DNA of 64,000 nt from Qipengyuania algicida. GTDB taxonomy: Bacteria; Pseudomonadota; Alphaproteobacteria; Sphingomonadales; Sphingomonadaceae. The translations under genes were made by a program, and so were the position numbers. Of the stretch, positions 9,677 through 19,750 are shown piece by piece. Position 1 is the stretch's first letter. Each line of letters starts with the position of its first letter. Location: positions 62,001 through 126,000 of the forward strand of contig NZ_WTYA01000005.1 in NCBI RefSeq assembly GCF_009828025.1, given 5' to 3'. Under the pieces are notes generated by a model. That model had not been told where the DNA came from. It did not search any database and worked only from the letters and a program-made list of their open reading frames with translations.

Positions 9677-11176
9677 TTATTTGTACGTTGCCATGATATC
9701 GCGGCGTAGTGGCTCCTGATTGTCGGGCCTTGCGTAGAACATGTGACCGCCCGGATACATGTGCAGCTTGATCCGGTTTTGGACGCCGAAGGTCGGCATT
9801 TGCGCGATGATCAGCTTCGATGCGAAATAGGGGCAGGACAAATCGTCCCAGCCATGCACGATGTTGACCGTCATCTTCGGATCGATGGCGATGGCCTTGC
9901 GCAGATCCTTCACCGGAGTGTCGGTGTTGTCGCGCTTCCAGTTCTGGTTCACCTCGTAGGACAGCGCATTGTACGGTGCATCGACGTCCCAGCCCACCAC
10001 GCGGGTCACGAAATCGACCATCGCCGAGGTGGTCGGCGCGATCAGCGTGTTGAGCAACGGATCGTTGTATTCCGGATATGCGCTGGCCGGGAAGGGGTCG
10101 TAGACTGTGTAGTTGGAATCATACACCGATCCGATCTTGCCCTGATCGCGACGGATGTCGCGCAGATAGGTGCCGATGTCGATCCGCCCGTTCATCCTGC
10201 GGACCATGGCGGGATCTAGCCCGGTCAGCTCTGCGACTTTGGCCGAGAGGCGATCGGTCGCCGCCTTGTCCTTCGGTCCGGCGAGGAAATCGGTCACGAA
10301 CTGGGTGCGGACATATTCTTCGACCGGGTTCATCAGCGCCGCGTCGAGATGCTTGCCTTCACGCTCGAAATGACCGGCCGCCATGGCCGGCAGGTTGATC
10401 ATCCACGGCAGCGGCGAAAGCGAATCCGCTTCCCCGATGGCGGGCGGGTCGAGATAGGGCGACACCATTGTCATGCCCGAAATGCCGACGCCCACCTGCG
10501 TTTCCAGGTGATAGGCCAGGCGCGGCAGACGATAGCCCCCGTAGCTTTCACCCACGAGGTATTTCGGGCTCTCCATCCGCTTGTTCTGGAGCAACCAGTT
10601 GTAGACCACGCGGCTGAGGTAATCGATGTCCTTGTCCGCGGTGTAGAAGTCTTTCTTGGTCTGGTCGGGATCAACGCGGCTGCGCGAAAAGCCGGTTCCG
10701 ATCGGGTCGATGAACACCAGATCGGTGAAGTCGAGCCACGACCCGGCGTTGTCGGTCAGCACCGGGCTGTCGGACGGGGTATCGCCTTCCGCGCCGAACT
10801 GGACCCGCTTGGGCCCGATCGCGCCGAGATTGAGATAGACCGAGGATGCCCCCGGGCCGCCATTGAAGGCAAAGGTAACCGGGCGGTTCCGCGCCGCACC
10901 GGGCACGGTGTAGGCGGTGTAAACGACCTCGCCGATCGTTTTTCCCTTGGAATCCTTGACCGGGATCGAGCCGACCGTGGCGGTATAATTGACGCGCTTT
11001 CCGCCGATCACCGCCGACTGCTGGACCGATTTGGCTGCCGGGAAGGGTTTGAAGTCCTTGGCATAACCTTCGCCTTCACTTTTGGCGGCAGCGTCCTTGT
11101 CTTGCGCGTGCAGGGCAATCATCGGGGTGCTGGCGCCCAGCGCAAGTGCGAGGCAGGCGGCGATCATTCGGCTCAT
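9677..11176 (-). CDS. Exported serine carboxypeptidase-like protein (peptidase S10)
   Basis: About 499 residues. The signal peptide SRMIAACLALALGASTPMIALHAQ is cleaved near residue 25. The S10 fold is shown by FNGGPGASSVYLNLG (oxyanion region), the nucleophile Ser211 in GESYGGYR, and the late HMYPGGHMFY histidine; an Asp in VHGWDDLSCP is the likely third member. The family removes C-terminal residues from peptides, here probably in the periplasm. The start is the ATG at 11176 because AGGGA lies just upstream and the signal peptide begins there; a TTG at 11221 lacks such support. Confidence 0.88.
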   Translation of the reverse strand: MSRMIAACLALALGASTPMIALHAQDKDAAAKSEGEGYAKDFKPFPAAKSVQQSAVIGGKRVNYTATVGSIPVKDSKGKTIGEVVYTAYTVPGAARNRPVTFAFNGGPGASSVYLNLGAIGPKRVQFGAEGDTPSDSPVLTDNAGSWLDFTDLVFIDPIGTGFSRSRVDPDQTKKDFYTADKDIDYLSRVVYNWLLQNKRMESPKYLVGESYGGYRLPRLAYHLETQVGVGISGMTMVSPYLDPPAIGEADSLSPLPWMINLPAMAAGHFEREGKHLDAALMNPVEEYVRTQFVTDFLAGPKDKAATDRLSAKVAELTGLDPAMVRRMNGRIDIGTYLRDIRRDQGKIGSVYDSNYTVYDPFPASAYPEYNDPLLNTLIAPTTSAMVDFVTRVVGWDVDAPYNALSYEVNQNWKRDNTDTPVKDLRKAIAIDPKMTVNIVHGWDDLSCPYFASKLIIAQMPTFGVQNRIKLHMYPGGHMFYARPDNQEPLRRDIMATYK

Positions 11177-11279
11177 GGATATTCCCTTTGGTGCAACGGC
11201 GTCTGATGCGCCTTTATTCAATCTGCGGTAAGCGCACGAACTGTGCGCCGCAAGGCTATTGGCCCGCTGTTTTCCAGTC

Positions 11280-12074
11280 TCAGCTCGGCTTCATGAACTT
11301 GAGGATGAAGCGATCCGTTTTTCCGCGAATGGCGGGATCGAAGACCGGCTTGGTGTGATCATCCTGCTGATTGGCGAGCATGTCGTTCGACCCGACGAAA
11401 CGAAAACCGGCGCTTTCGAAATCGGCCCGCACAACCGAGGGCGCGATGCGGTGCAATTTGTCGACGATCGCGCGCGTGTCACCTTTGGGGCCAACGTGGT
11501 CGATGATACCCACCACACCGCCGGGCTTCATCGCCTTGTACAAGGCGCGCACGAAGGCGCGCGGATCGGACACCGGGACGTCATATTTGTCGGATTTCCA
11601 ATAGAGATCATGATAATTGAGGTTCATGATCGCGAAATTGAACTGATCGGGCGCCGGGGTGAATCCCTGGTAAGGATAGCTGGTCAAGGTGACCACCGGC
11701 ACGCGCGCCTGCATATCTTCCAGCGTCAACCGGACCTTGTCATTCTTCATGAACTGCTGCGGCTCGAAGGCGGTTACCGAACCCGTCGGCCCCACGACAT
11801 GCGCCATGATTTCAGCCCAGTAGCCTCTGCCGGTCATCAGATCCGCCGCGCTCATCGCCGGCTTGAGGCCAAGCCAGGCGAGAACCTGCGCGGGTTTGCG
11901 CTGACCATCGAGTTTACGCGCGTCGGCGGGGCGATCGGGTGCGGCAACGGCGGCTGCATAGACCGAGGCGGTTTTCGCGGCGTGCGGCTTTGACGCTGGC
12001 GGGCTGGCGGCGGTGAGGGCGACAGCGCAGCCCAGAGCGAACGGAGCAAGGATTAGTGAGGCACGGCGGGTCAT
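11280..12074 (-). CDS. Exported class I SAM-dependent methyltransferase-like protein
   Basis: 264 residues. It starts with a Sec-type signal (MTRRASLILAPFALGCAVAL, then ASPPASKPHAA). The core has the Rossmann motif I as DLMTGRGYWAEIM, then VTAFEPQQF (motif II), FNFAIMNLNYHD (motif IV) and ALYKAMKPGGVVGIIDH (motif post-IV), ending RFILKFMKP. This is a methyltransferase fold on an exported protein, which is odd because SAM is cytoplasmic. The substrate is unknown. The ATG at 12074 follows GGGAGA by 8 bases. Confidence 0.82.
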   Translation of the reverse strand: MTRRASLILAPFALGCAVALTAASPPASKPHAAKTASVYAAAVAAPDRPADARKLDGQRKPAQVLAWLGLKPAMSAADLMTGRGYWAEIMAHVVGPTGSVTAFEPQQFMKNDKVRLTLEDMQARVPVVTLTSYPYQGFTPAPDQFNFAIMNLNYHDLYWKSDKYDVPVSDPRAFVRALYKAMKPGGVVGIIDHVGPKGDTRAIVDKLHRIAPSVVRADFESAGFRFVGSNDMLANQQDDHTKPVFDPAIRGKTDRFILKFMKPS

Positions 12075-12202
12075 GGACGATCTCCCAAAATCGCGAACCG
12101 TGATCCAAGCCCTCCCGCCGCGGTTTGGCAAGGTCGAAATACCAAGGATCGACGAACGAACGAAGCGATTGGCCGAACGTCATGACACCGCGAACGACCG
12201 GC

Positions 12203-14398
12203 TCAGGGCTTGCCGCCCATCCGCTTGTACCGTGTCTTGCCATAGCGCGTTTTGCGCGTCCCCGGCTTGCCCTCGTTGCTGCGGCCCAAGCGTGGGGCGG
12301 CCTTGGCGTCGTCGGGCAGGCCCAATTCGTCGTTTTCGAGGCGGCGGATCTCGTCGCGCAACCGGCCTGCCTCTTCGAATTCGAGGTCGGCGGCGGCTTC
12401 GCGCATCCGTTTCTCCAAGTCCTCGATATAGCTGCGCAGATTGTGGCCGACGAGGTTGTTGCGTTCCGGATCGCCGGTGTCGACCGTTACCCCGTCCTGC
12501 GAGGCGGTATGGGCGACAATGTCCTGAATACCACGGATGATCGTGGTCGGGGTGATCCCGTGTTCCTCGTTGTAGGCGCGCTGCTTTTCGCGCCGTCGCT
12601 CGGTCTCTGCCATGGCGCGTTCCATGCTGCCGGTGATGCGGTCGGCGTAGAGGATTACGCGCCCATCGACATTGCGCGCGGCGCGGCCAATGGTCTGGAT
12701 CAACGAGGTTTCGGAACGCAGGAAACCTTCCTTATCGGCGTCGAGAATGCACACCAGCCCGCATTCTGGAATGTCGAGCCCTTCGCGCAGCAGATTGATG
12801 CCGACCAGCACATCGTAAACGCCAAGCCGCAGATCGCGGATCAGTTCGATGCGCTCCAGCGTTTCGACGTCCGAGTGCATATAGCGCACGCGCACGCCCG
12901 CCTCGTGCATGAACTCGGTCAGATCCTCGGCCATCCGCTTGGTCAGCGTGGTGACGAGCGTGCGATAGCCTTTCTTCGCGGTGGCGAGGCATTCCTGGAT
13001 GCAGTCCTGCACCTGATCCTCGACTGGGCGGATTTCGACCGGCGGGTCGATCAGGCCGGTGGGGCGGATGACCTGCTCTGCGAACACACCGCCGGTCTGC
13101 TCCATCTCCCATGTGCCGGGCGTTGCCGACACGCAGAACGTCTGCGGGCGCATCGCGTCCCATTCGTTGAAGCGCAAGGGGCGGTTGTCGATGCAGCTCG
13201 GCAGGCGGAAGCCGTATTCGGCGAGCGTGATCTTGCGGCGGTGGTCGCCGCGCGCCATCGCGCCGATCTGTGGCACGGTCTGGTGGCTCTCGTCGACGAA
13301 CAGCAGCGCGTTCTCGGGCAGGTATTCGAACAGCGTCGGCGGCGGTTCGCCGGGCAGGCGGCCGGTGAGGAAGCGGCTGTAGTTCTCGATCCCCGCGCAT
13401 GATCCGGTGGCAGCGATCATCTCGAGGTCGAAATTGGTCCGCTGTTCGAGCCGCTGGGCTTCGAGCAACCGGCCTTCCTCGTTCAATTCTTTCAGTCTTT
13501 CGGCGAGTTCGAAGCGGATCGCCTCGCTCGCCTGCTTCATCGTCGGGCCGGGCGTGACATAGTGCGAATTGGCGTAAACCCGCACTTTCTCAAGGCTCGC
13601 GCCCTTCTTGCCGGTCAGCGGATCGAACTCGCTGATTTCCTCGATCTCGTCACCAAAGAAGCTGATGCGCCAGGCCATGTCTTCATAGTGCGAGGGGAAA
13701 ATCTCGAGATTGTCGCCGCGCACGCGGAAGGTGCCACGGGTGAAGGCGGCATCGTTGCGTTTGTATTGCAGCGCAACCAGCTTGCGGATGATCTCGCGCT
13801 GGTCCTGCGTTTCGCCCTGCTTGAGGTCGAAGATCATCGCCGAATAGGTTTCGACCGAGCCGATGCCATAGAGGCACGACACCGAGGCGACGATGATTAC
13901 GTCATCGCGTTCGAGCAGTGCACGGGTGGCCGAATGCCGCATCCGGTCGATCGCTTCGTTCACCGAGCTTTCCTTCTCGATATAGGTGTCCGAGCGCGGG
14001 ACATAGGCTTCTGGCTGGTAGTAGTCGTAGTAGCTGACGAAATATTCGACCGCGTTGTTGGGAAAGAAGCTCTTGAATTCACCGTAAAGCTGCGCGGCGA
14101 GGATCTTGTTGGGCGCCAGGATCAGGGCAGGGCGCTGCAATTGTTCGATCACCTTGGCCATGGTGAAGGTCTTGCCGCTGCCGGTAACGCCGAGCAGCAC
14201 CTGCGTCTGTTCGGCGTCCTGTGCGGACCCGACCAGCTCGGCGATCGCGGTCGGCTGGTCGCCGCTGGGGTCATAGTCCGACACCAGCTCGAACCGCTTG
14301 CCCGGCATCGATTTGTCAGGGCGCGTCGGACGGTGCGGGACAAACTCACCCGAGGTGTCCGGCTCGTCGAGGCCGCGGCGAATTACGAGTTCTGCCAT
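12203..14398 (-). CDS. uvrB: UvrABC excision nuclease subunit B
   Basis: 731 residues, slightly longer than the usual ~670 because of an N-terminal extension and a C-terminal basic tail ([17 protein letters not shown]). UvrB verifies DNA damage delivered by UvrA and positions UvrC. Visible are Walker [13 protein letters not shown], the beta-hairpin [20 protein letters not shown] (Walker B), the helicase motif [15 protein letters not shown], and the C-terminal UVR domain ([19 protein letters not shown]) that binds UvrC. The ATG at 14398 was chosen over one 36 bases upstream as it starts AELVIRRGL. Confidence 0.97.
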   Translation of the reverse strand: MAELVIRRGLDEPDTSGEFVPHRPTRPDKSMPGKRFELVSDYDPSGDQPTAIAELVGSAQDAEQTQVLLGVTGSGKTFTMAKVIEQLQRPALILAPNKILAAQLYGEFKSFFPNNAVEYFVSYYDYYQPEAYVPRSDTYIEKESSVNEAIDRMRHSATRALLERDDVIIVASVSCLYGIGSVETYSAMIFDLKQGETQDQREIIRKLVALQYKRNDAAFTRGTFRVRGDNLEIFPSHYEDMAWRISFFGDEIEEISEFDPLTGKKGASLEKVRVYANSHYVTPGPTMKQASEAIRFELAERLKELNEEGRLLEAQRLEQRTNFDLEMIAATGSCAGIENYSRFLTGRLPGEPPPTLFEYLPENALLFVDESHQTVPQIGAMARGDHRRKITLAEYGFRLPSCIDNRPLRFNEWDAMRPQTFCVSATPGTWEMEQTGGVFAEQVIRPTGLIDPPVEIRPVEDQVQDCIQECLATAKKGYRTLVTTLTKRMAEDLTEFMHEAGVRVRYMHSDVETLERIELIRDLRLGVYDVLVGINLLREGLDIPECGLVCILDADKEGFLRSETSLIQTIGRAARNVDGRVILYADRITGSMERAMAETERRREKQRAYNEEHGITPTTIIRGIQDIVAHTASQDGVTVDTGDPERNNLVGHNLRSYIEDLEKRMREAAADLEFEEAGRLRDEIRRLENDELGLPDDAKAAPRLGRSNEGKPGTRKTRYGKTRYKRMGGKP

Positions 14399-14495
14399 GC
14401 GCGAACATATGGTGGACAGAACGACCTTGCGCAACGGTGCGTTTGGCTTTCGCGAATGCGCGGGTTAAGCTCGGTTTCGAAATCGGAGGGCGGAA

Positions 14496-15035
14496 ATGAT
14501 TATTCGAACAACCATTGCGATCATGATGCTCGGCGGACTGGCGGGTTGCGGCAGCAGCGGCGCGGACAATGCTGGCGGCAGTGTCAGCGCGGACAAGGTT
14601 GCTGACCGCATGGCCGATATGGTTCGCCCCGAGCCGGGCCTCTACCGCAGCACGAGCACCGTGATCTCGGTGGAGGCACCCGGCGCCCCTGACGGCGTCG
14701 CGGATATGCTCAAGAAGTCGATGAGCAGCGGACAGACCAGCGAATATTGCCTGACGCCCGAAGAGGCTGCGAAAGGTTACGAGGAAATGGCGCGGCGCGC
14801 CCAGCACGGCAATTGCACTTTCCAGCGGTTTGACGTGTCGGGTGGGAAGATCGATGCGGTGATGAACTGCGCGGCCCCGCAAGGGGGGAAGGCGCAGATC
14901 GCGCTCAACGGCACCGGGACGTCGACGTCTTCCGTCATGGATATGAAGATGCAGATGGAAGCGCCGGGGATGGGCAAGATGAACACCCATACCAAGGTTG
15001 AGAGCAAGCGGATCGGGCCTTGCCCTGCGTCATAG
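14496..15035 (+). CDS. DUF3617-type lipoprotein
   Basis: 179 residues. The lipobox LAGC ends in Cys18. The mature part has the DUF3617 pattern: PEPGLYRSTSTV near the start, SEYCLTPEEAAKG in the middle (Cys pairs with the later NCTFQRFDVSGGKIDAVMNC), and a closing MNTHTKVESKRIGPCP. The family is common in sphingomonads; its function is not established. A GGAGGG ribosome-binding site lies 5-10 bases before the ATG at 14496. It is divergent from uvrB. Confidence 0.85.
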   Translation: MIIRTTIAIMMLGGLAGCGSSGADNAGGSVSADKVADRMADMVRPEPGLYRSTSTVISVEAPGAPDGVADMLKKSMSSGQTSEYCLTPEEAAKGYEEMARRAQHGNCTFQRFDVSGGKIDAVMNCAAPQGGKAQIALNGTGTSTSSVMDMKMQMEAPGMGKMNTHTKVESKRIGPCPAS

Positions 15036-15163
15036 AAGTAGGCGCCAGATTGATTTCAGCGGGCCGGTCGTGATCGGTCGATTGTCGCCCAGCGCCAGCG
15101 TTCCGGAAACTATTGCCTTCGCCGGGCATTTCAAACGGCAAGGCAGGGGTTCTGGAGCAGATT

Positions 15164-15586
15164 ATGCAAAAAGCACTGATGATCATCGCTGCCGGTACGT
15201 CTCTGTGCACCCTCGCGGGATGCGCTAGCGACCAATATGGTTATGGGAATTACGGCTACGGCTATAATTCCGGGTACGACTATGGCTATGCCGCGCCCTA
15301 CAACGCCTATTACGATGGCTATTACGGCCCGATCTACGATGGCTACTGGGGCACGAACGGCACGTTTTATTACCGCACCAGCCGCAATGAACGCGCCTAT
15401 CGTGCCGGCGACCACGCTCACTTCCGCCGCGACCGTGGGGATGGCCATCACTGGCGCGAATGGCGTGGATCGGTAAAGCCGCAGCGCGGTTACAGAATGC
15501 CGCATTATCGCCATCCGGACCATGACGGGGACCACGATCGCGGTAGTCATCGCGGTAGCCATCGCGGACATCGCGACCATGATTGA
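15164..15586 (+). CDS. Tyr/Gly-rich small lipoprotein with His/Arg/Asp-rich tail
   Basis: 140 residues from the ATG at 15164. A signal sequence ends in lipobox LAGC with Cys20. The mature N-terminus is a tyrosine/glycine-rich low-complexity region (about 25-65), followed by a folded-looking segment FYYRTSRNERAYRAGDHAHF, and a tail of HD, RGSH and RGHRDHD repeats. Such proteins occur in sphingomonads without known function; the tail could bind metal, but that is a guess. An upstream in-frame ATG at 15113 lacks signal-peptide sense. Confidence 0.7.
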   Translation: MQKALMIIAAGTSLCTLAGCASDQYGYGNYGYGYNSGYDYGYAAPYNAYYDGYYGPIYDGYWGTNGTFYYRTSRNERAYRAGDHAHFRRDRGDGHHWREWRGSVKPQRGYRMPHYRHPDHDGDHDRGSHRGSHRGHRDHD

Positions 15587-15710
15587 CGCGGCCCGCGCCG
15601 TGGTGCGCGACATTGCCAATGTTTCGTTCGACCGAAGTCGTCCCGCAACGCGACCGTCTTCTGCTGCGGACTTGCCAAGCAAGCGCGGAACGTCGACATT
15701 GCGCCGTTCC

Positions 15711-16481
15711 ATGGGACGCCAACTCTCTGGCATGGCCAACAAGGCCTATCGCTCGGCCTCGGATATCGGGCGGCGGCTGGCGCTTGCGCGTGAGCCCTTG
15801 CCCGAAGATGTTCGCGCTCCGCGACCACTGTTGCTGCTGGGCGAACTTGCGTGGCTGATCGAGCCGTTGCGCCGCAGCGTGCGCGAACTCGACATCGCGC
15901 CCAGCGCCAAGCCGCAGATCGTGCTGATGCTGCCCGGTTTCGGCGCGCATCCGGCGCGGCTGCGCTACATGGCGCGGCAAATCGAAAAGGCCGGGCACAA
16001 GGTCAAGCGCTGGGGGCAGGGCTTCAACATGGGTGCTACCCCAGACATCCTCGACCGGATCGAAGAACGTTTGCTGGAAATCCACGAACGCTATGGCCAG
16101 AAAGTCATGCTCGTAGGGTGGAGCCTCGGCGGCATTTACGCGCGCGAGATCGCAAAGCGCCATCCCGACAAGGTTACGCGCGTCATTACAATGGGCACGC
16201 CGTTCTCGGGCAATCCGCGTTCCAACAACGCTTGGCGCGCTTACCAGCTGGTTGCCGGTCACCGTGTCGACGAGCCGCCGATCGATTGCGTGCTGTGCGA
16301 GAAACCGCCGGTCGAAACGGTTGCCTTGTGGAGTCCGCGCGACGGCGTGGTCAATCCGCGCAGCGCCTGTGGCCGGGCGGGCGAGCGCGACCGCGCTATC
16401 GCCCTGCGCTGTACCCACATGGGCTTCGTTTATTCCAGGGAAGCAATCGAAACCGTACTACGGGAACTTGAAACAATATGA
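15711..16481 (+). CDS. Alpha/beta hydrolase, lipase-like
   Basis: 256 residues from the ATG at 15711. The fold is shown by VLMLPGFGAHPARLRYMA (oxyanion strand), the nucleophile elbow GWSLGG with Ser138, a likely acid in LWSPRDGVV and the late histidine in CTHMGFVYS. Substrate is unknown; the short lid region fits a lipase or esterase. The start is uncertain: ATGs at 15579 (overlapping the preceding gene) and 15732 are alternatives, and clear family similarity begins only near PRPLLLLGELAWLIEPLRR. It lies 56 bases before the Anbu operon on the same strand and might be co-transcribed. Confidence 0.8.
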   Translation: MGRQLSGMANKAYRSASDIGRRLALAREPLPEDVRAPRPLLLLGELAWLIEPLRRSVRELDIAPSAKPQIVLMLPGFGAHPARLRYMARQIEKAGHKVKRWGQGFNMGATPDILDRIEERLLEIHERYGQKVMLVGWSLGGIYAREIAKRHPDKVTRVITMGTPFSGNPRSNNAWRAYQLVAGHRVDEPPIDCVLCEKPPVETVALWSPRDGVVNPRSACGRAGERDRAIALRCTHMGFVYSREAIETVLRELETI

Positions 16482-16537
16482 AGGTGGTGTAGCCTGCTTG
16501 CAGGAGAGGCCCTTCCACCCATCCGAATAAGGGGGTT

Positions 16538-17965
16538 ATGAGCGGCCAGAACGAATTTTTCGACGAGATGCATGTCGGTGATGGCAGCATCCGCGACGCT
16601 TATCGGGATTACCATAAATGGTATTCCTCAAAGAGTGCCGCATTCCTCAAACGAAAGCACCGGGATGCTGAAACGTCCTTTCGCCGCACTGGCATAACCT
16701 TCAACGTCTATGGCGAAAGCGAAGCCGAAGAGCGGCTGATCCCGTTCGACATGGTCCCGCGTATCATCGATGCGGGCGAGTGGCGGCGATTGAGCCGCGG
16801 GATCGAACAGCGCGTACGCGCGCTCAATGCATTCCTCCACGATTTGTATCACCGGCAGGAGATCATCCGCGCCGGGCGCGTGCCGCAAAGGCTGCTGCGG
16901 GATAATCCCGCATGGCTGCGCAACATGGTGGGATTCACCCCACCGGGCGGCATTTATACCCATATCGTCGGGATCGACCTCGTGCGTACCGGGCCGGACG
17001 AATTCTATGTGCTGGAGGACAATGCGCGTACGCCCTCGGGCGTCTCTTACATGCTGGAAAATCGCGAAACGATGATGGCGATGTTTCCAGAGCTGTTCAT
17101 GCATGTGCCGGTCGAAACCGTCTCCAACTACCCCCGTCGCCTTGCCAAGAGTCTCGCCGCCTGCGCTCCGCCCGCTACGAAAGGCAAGCCGGTGGTGGCT
17201 GTGCTCACGCCCGGAATGTACAATTCGGCGTATTTCGAACATGCCTTCCTTGCCGACCAGATGGGCGCGGAGCTGGTCGAGGGAAGCGATCTGAGAGTAA
17301 TCAACGGGCGTGTCGCCATGCGGACCACGCGCGGATATCAGCCGATCGACGTGATCTATCGCCGGGTTGACGACGAATTCCTCGATCCGTTGAGCTTCAA
17401 TCCCGACAGCGTGTTGGGTGTGCCGGGGATCATGGACGTCTATCGCGCCGGCGGCATCACCATCGCCAACGCGCCCGGCACCGGCGTTTCGGACGACAAG
17501 GCGATCTATTCCTTCATGCCGGAAATCGTCGAGTTCTACACCGGCGAGAAGCCGCTGCTGCCCAATGTCGAAACCTGGCGCTGCGCCGATGAAGACAGTT
17601 GCCGCTACGTGCTCGACAATCTTGCCGAGCTGGTGGTGAAAGAGGTCCACGGCTCGGGCGGTTACGGAATGCTGATCGGCCCGGCGGCAACGAAAGCGGA
17701 GCTCGCGGAGTTTCGCAAGAAGCTCGAAGCGCATCCGGAAAATTACATCGCCCAGCCGACGCTGTCGTTGTCGACCTGCCCGATCTTCACCGAGAAGGGC
17801 CTCGCGCCGCGGCACGTGGATTTGCGGCCCTTCGTGCTGGTGTCGCCCGACACGATCGACATCACGCCGGGTGGTCTCACCCGTGTTGCGATGAAAAAAG
17901 GATCGCTGGTGGTGAATTCCAGCCAGGGCGGCGGCACCAAGGACACCTGGGTGCTGAAAGACTGA
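16538..17965 (+). CDS. Circularly permuted ATP-grasp type 2 protein (DUF404/DUF407)
   Basis: 475 residues, the usual size. It begins FFDEMHVGDGSIRDAYRDY, typical of the family; later are GVSYMLENRE, LTPGMYNSAYFEHAFLADQMG, VKEVHGSGGYGMLIGP and VDLRPFVLV, which contain the expected ATP-grasp ligands. Members are predicted peptide or amide ligases. It is the first gene of the ATP-grasp/alpha-E/transglutaminase/Anbu cluster, 16 bases before the next gene. GGGGG sits just before the ATG. The reaction and substrate are not established. Confidence 0.93.
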   Translation: MSGQNEFFDEMHVGDGSIRDAYRDYHKWYSSKSAAFLKRKHRDAETSFRRTGITFNVYGESEAEERLIPFDMVPRIIDAGEWRRLSRGIEQRVRALNAFLHDLYHRQEIIRAGRVPQRLLRDNPAWLRNMVGFTPPGGIYTHIVGIDLVRTGPDEFYVLEDNARTPSGVSYMLENRETMMAMFPELFMHVPVETVSNYPRRLAKSLAACAPPATKGKPVVAVLTPGMYNSAYFEHAFLADQMGAELVEGSDLRVINGRVAMRTTRGYQPIDVIYRRVDDEFLDPLSFNPDSVLGVPGIMDVYRAGGITIANAPGTGVSDDKAIYSFMPEIVEFYTGEKPLLPNVETWRCADEDSCRYVLDNLAELVVKEVHGSGGYGMLIGPAATKAELAEFRKKLEAHPENYIAQPTLSLSTCPIFTEKGLAPRHVDLRPFVLVSPDTIDITPGGLTRVAMKKGSLVVNSSQGGGTKDTWVLKD

Positions 17966-17981
17966 TGGGGGCGCACACATC

Positions 17982-18926
17982 ATGCTAGGGCGCACAGCCA
18001 ACGCGCTGTTCTGGATGTTCCGCTATCTCGAGCGGATCGAGAATACTGCGCGCATGATCGATGCCGGTATGCGCATGGCGCTGACCCGTGACGTCGTGGC
18101 GTCGGAGGAGGAATGGCGCTCGGTGATCGCGGCGGCGGGATTGCGCGAAAGCTACGATGCCCGTCATGCCACCTGCACCGGTTTGCAGGCGTGGAACTTC
18201 ATGCTGCGCGACAAGGATAATCCGGCGAGCGTGCTCGCCATGTTCGCTCAGGTGCGCGAAAACGCCCGCCAGTCGCGCAACGCCGTGACGGGCGAACTGT
18301 GGGAGGCGGTCAACGACAGCTGGATCCAGATCAAGAAGCTGCTTGCCCGCCCGGTGTCCGAGCAGCGCGTGGGTGAGGCGGTCTCGATGATTCGTCAGGC
18401 AGGGACGCTGGTGCATGGTGCAATTGTCGGGACGATGCTGCGCAATGAAGGTTTCTATTTTGCCCGCGCGGGCACCTATATCGAGCGCGCCGACAATGTC
18501 GCGCGCATCCTCGACATCAAATATTTCCTCTTACTGCCCTCGCTCACTTACGTCGGCTCCAGCCTGGACACAGGACAATGGGATACGATCCTGCGCTCGG
18601 TATCGGGCGATCGCGCGTATCGCTGGCTCAATGCGGGGCAGATCGATGCGAAGCGGATCGTCGAGTTCCTCGTGCTCGACACGCGTTTCCCGCGCAGCCT
18701 GGCCTTCAGCCATGGCGCCCTGCGCGAACACCTCGCAGCGCTCGCCCGCATTCATGGCAATGAGTGCAAGGCCAACGAGTTGATGCGCGAAGCCGACACG
18801 CGCCTTTCGAAAATCGGGATCGACGATGTGTTCGACCGTGGGCTCCATGAATTCCTGGTCGAATTCACCAAGATGAACACCGCGATCGGTCTGGCGATTG
18901 CCGAAGAATACAGGTTTCACGCCTGA
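17982..18926 (+). CDS. Alpha-E domain protein (DUF403)
   Basis: 314 residues of predicted all-helical structure. It opens LGRTANALFWMFRYLERIENTARM, the family hallmark with its paired basic and acidic residues, and has a second RAGTYIERADNVARILDIKY repeat near residue 160. No catalytic motif is visible. The family almost always accompanies the circularly permuted ATP-grasp protein, so it is thought to be its partner subunit. Its stop overlaps the start of the transglutaminase-like gene by one base (TGATG). Confidence 0.93.
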   Translation: MLGRTANALFWMFRYLERIENTARMIDAGMRMALTRDVVASEEEWRSVIAAAGLRESYDARHATCTGLQAWNFMLRDKDNPASVLAMFAQVRENARQSRNAVTGELWEAVNDSWIQIKKLLARPVSEQRVGEAVSMIRQAGTLVHGAIVGTMLRNEGFYFARAGTYIERADNVARILDIKYFLLLPSLTYVGSSLDTGQWDTILRSVSGDRAYRWLNAGQIDAKRIVEFLVLDTRFPRSLAFSHGALREHLAALARIHGNECKANELMREADTRLSKIGIDDVFDRGLHEFLVEFTKMNTAIGLAIAEEYRFHA

Positions 18927-19741
18927 TGCGCCTCGCGATCCGCCATACCACCCGCTATCGCTTCGACGAGCCGGTAATCCACGCGCTCCAGCGCCTGCGC
19001 CTTACGCCCAAGGCGACGCAGGGGCAGGAGATTATCGACTGGAAGATGCGCTATGAGAACGCGGACTGGCAGCTCGAATACGAAGATCAACACTATAATA
19101 CGGTGACGTTGATCGCGGTCCAACCGGGAGTGCAAGACCTCTCTGTCACGTGTGAGGGAACGGTCGACACGCATGATTTTGCCGGAGTGATCGGCCAACA
19201 TTCAGGGCATTTGCCTTTGTGGAGCTTTTGCGGGCAGACAGCATTGACCCGCCCCGGCTCGACGATGCGCGCGCTGCTGCGCGAGTTGAAGGAACAGCGG
19301 GACGATCCGCTGGAACTGCTCCATCGCGCCTCGGCGGCTATCCTCGATCGTGTGCCCTGGACAACGGGTGCAACCGATGTTGGCACGACGGCTGAGGAGT
19401 CCTTGGCCATGGGCAAAGGCGTCTGTCAGGACCACGCGCACATCTTTATCGGGCTCGCCCGTGCGCTCGACATCCCGGCACGATACGTCAGTGGCTATTT
19501 GATGATGGACGATCGGGTGGATCAGGAAGCGACCCATGCCTGGGCCGAGGCGCATGTCGAAGGGCTGGGCTGGGTCGGGTTCGACATTTCCAACGGCATC
19601 AGTCCCGATCCGCGCTATGTCCGCGCCGCTACTGGGCGCGATTACACCGAAGCCGCTCCTGTTGCGGGAATCAGCATCGGTGGTACCACGCAGGCGCTTG
19701 AAGTTGCCGTCGCGGTCGAGCATCAGCAGGTCGATCAGTAA
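18926..19741 (+). CDS. Transglutaminase-like cysteine peptidase
   Basis: 271 residues. An N-terminal transglutaminase-associated domain (RLAIRHTTRYRFDEPV onward) precedes the papain-like core. The catalytic triad is visible as Cys167 in GVCQDH, His204 in THAWAE and Asp220 in GFDISNG. The family includes peptidases and amidases rather than true crosslinkers. There is no signal peptide, so it should work in the cytoplasm with its neighbours. It ends nine bases before the Anbu gene. Confidence 0.93.
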   Translation: MRLAIRHTTRYRFDEPVIHALQRLRLTPKATQGQEIIDWKMRYENADWQLEYEDQHYNTVTLIAVQPGVQDLSVTCEGTVDTHDFAGVIGQHSGHLPLWSFCGQTALTRPGSTMRALLRELKEQRDDPLELLHRASAAILDRVPWTTGATDVGTTAEESLAMGKGVCQDHAHIFIGLARALDIPARYVSGYLMMDDRVDQEATHAWAEAHVEGLGWVGFDISNGISPDPRYVRAATGRDYTEAAPVAGISIGGTTQALEVAVAVEHQQVDQ

Positions 19742-19750
19742 GGGACCTAC

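Noticed and set aside
12125-13402. Open frame (~425 codons) on the plus strand
   Set aside because: Antisense to uvrB, which is certain.
15225-16418. Open frame (~397 codons) on the minus strand
   Set aside because: Antisense to the small lipoprotein and alpha/beta hydrolase genes; Arg/His-rich low complexity.
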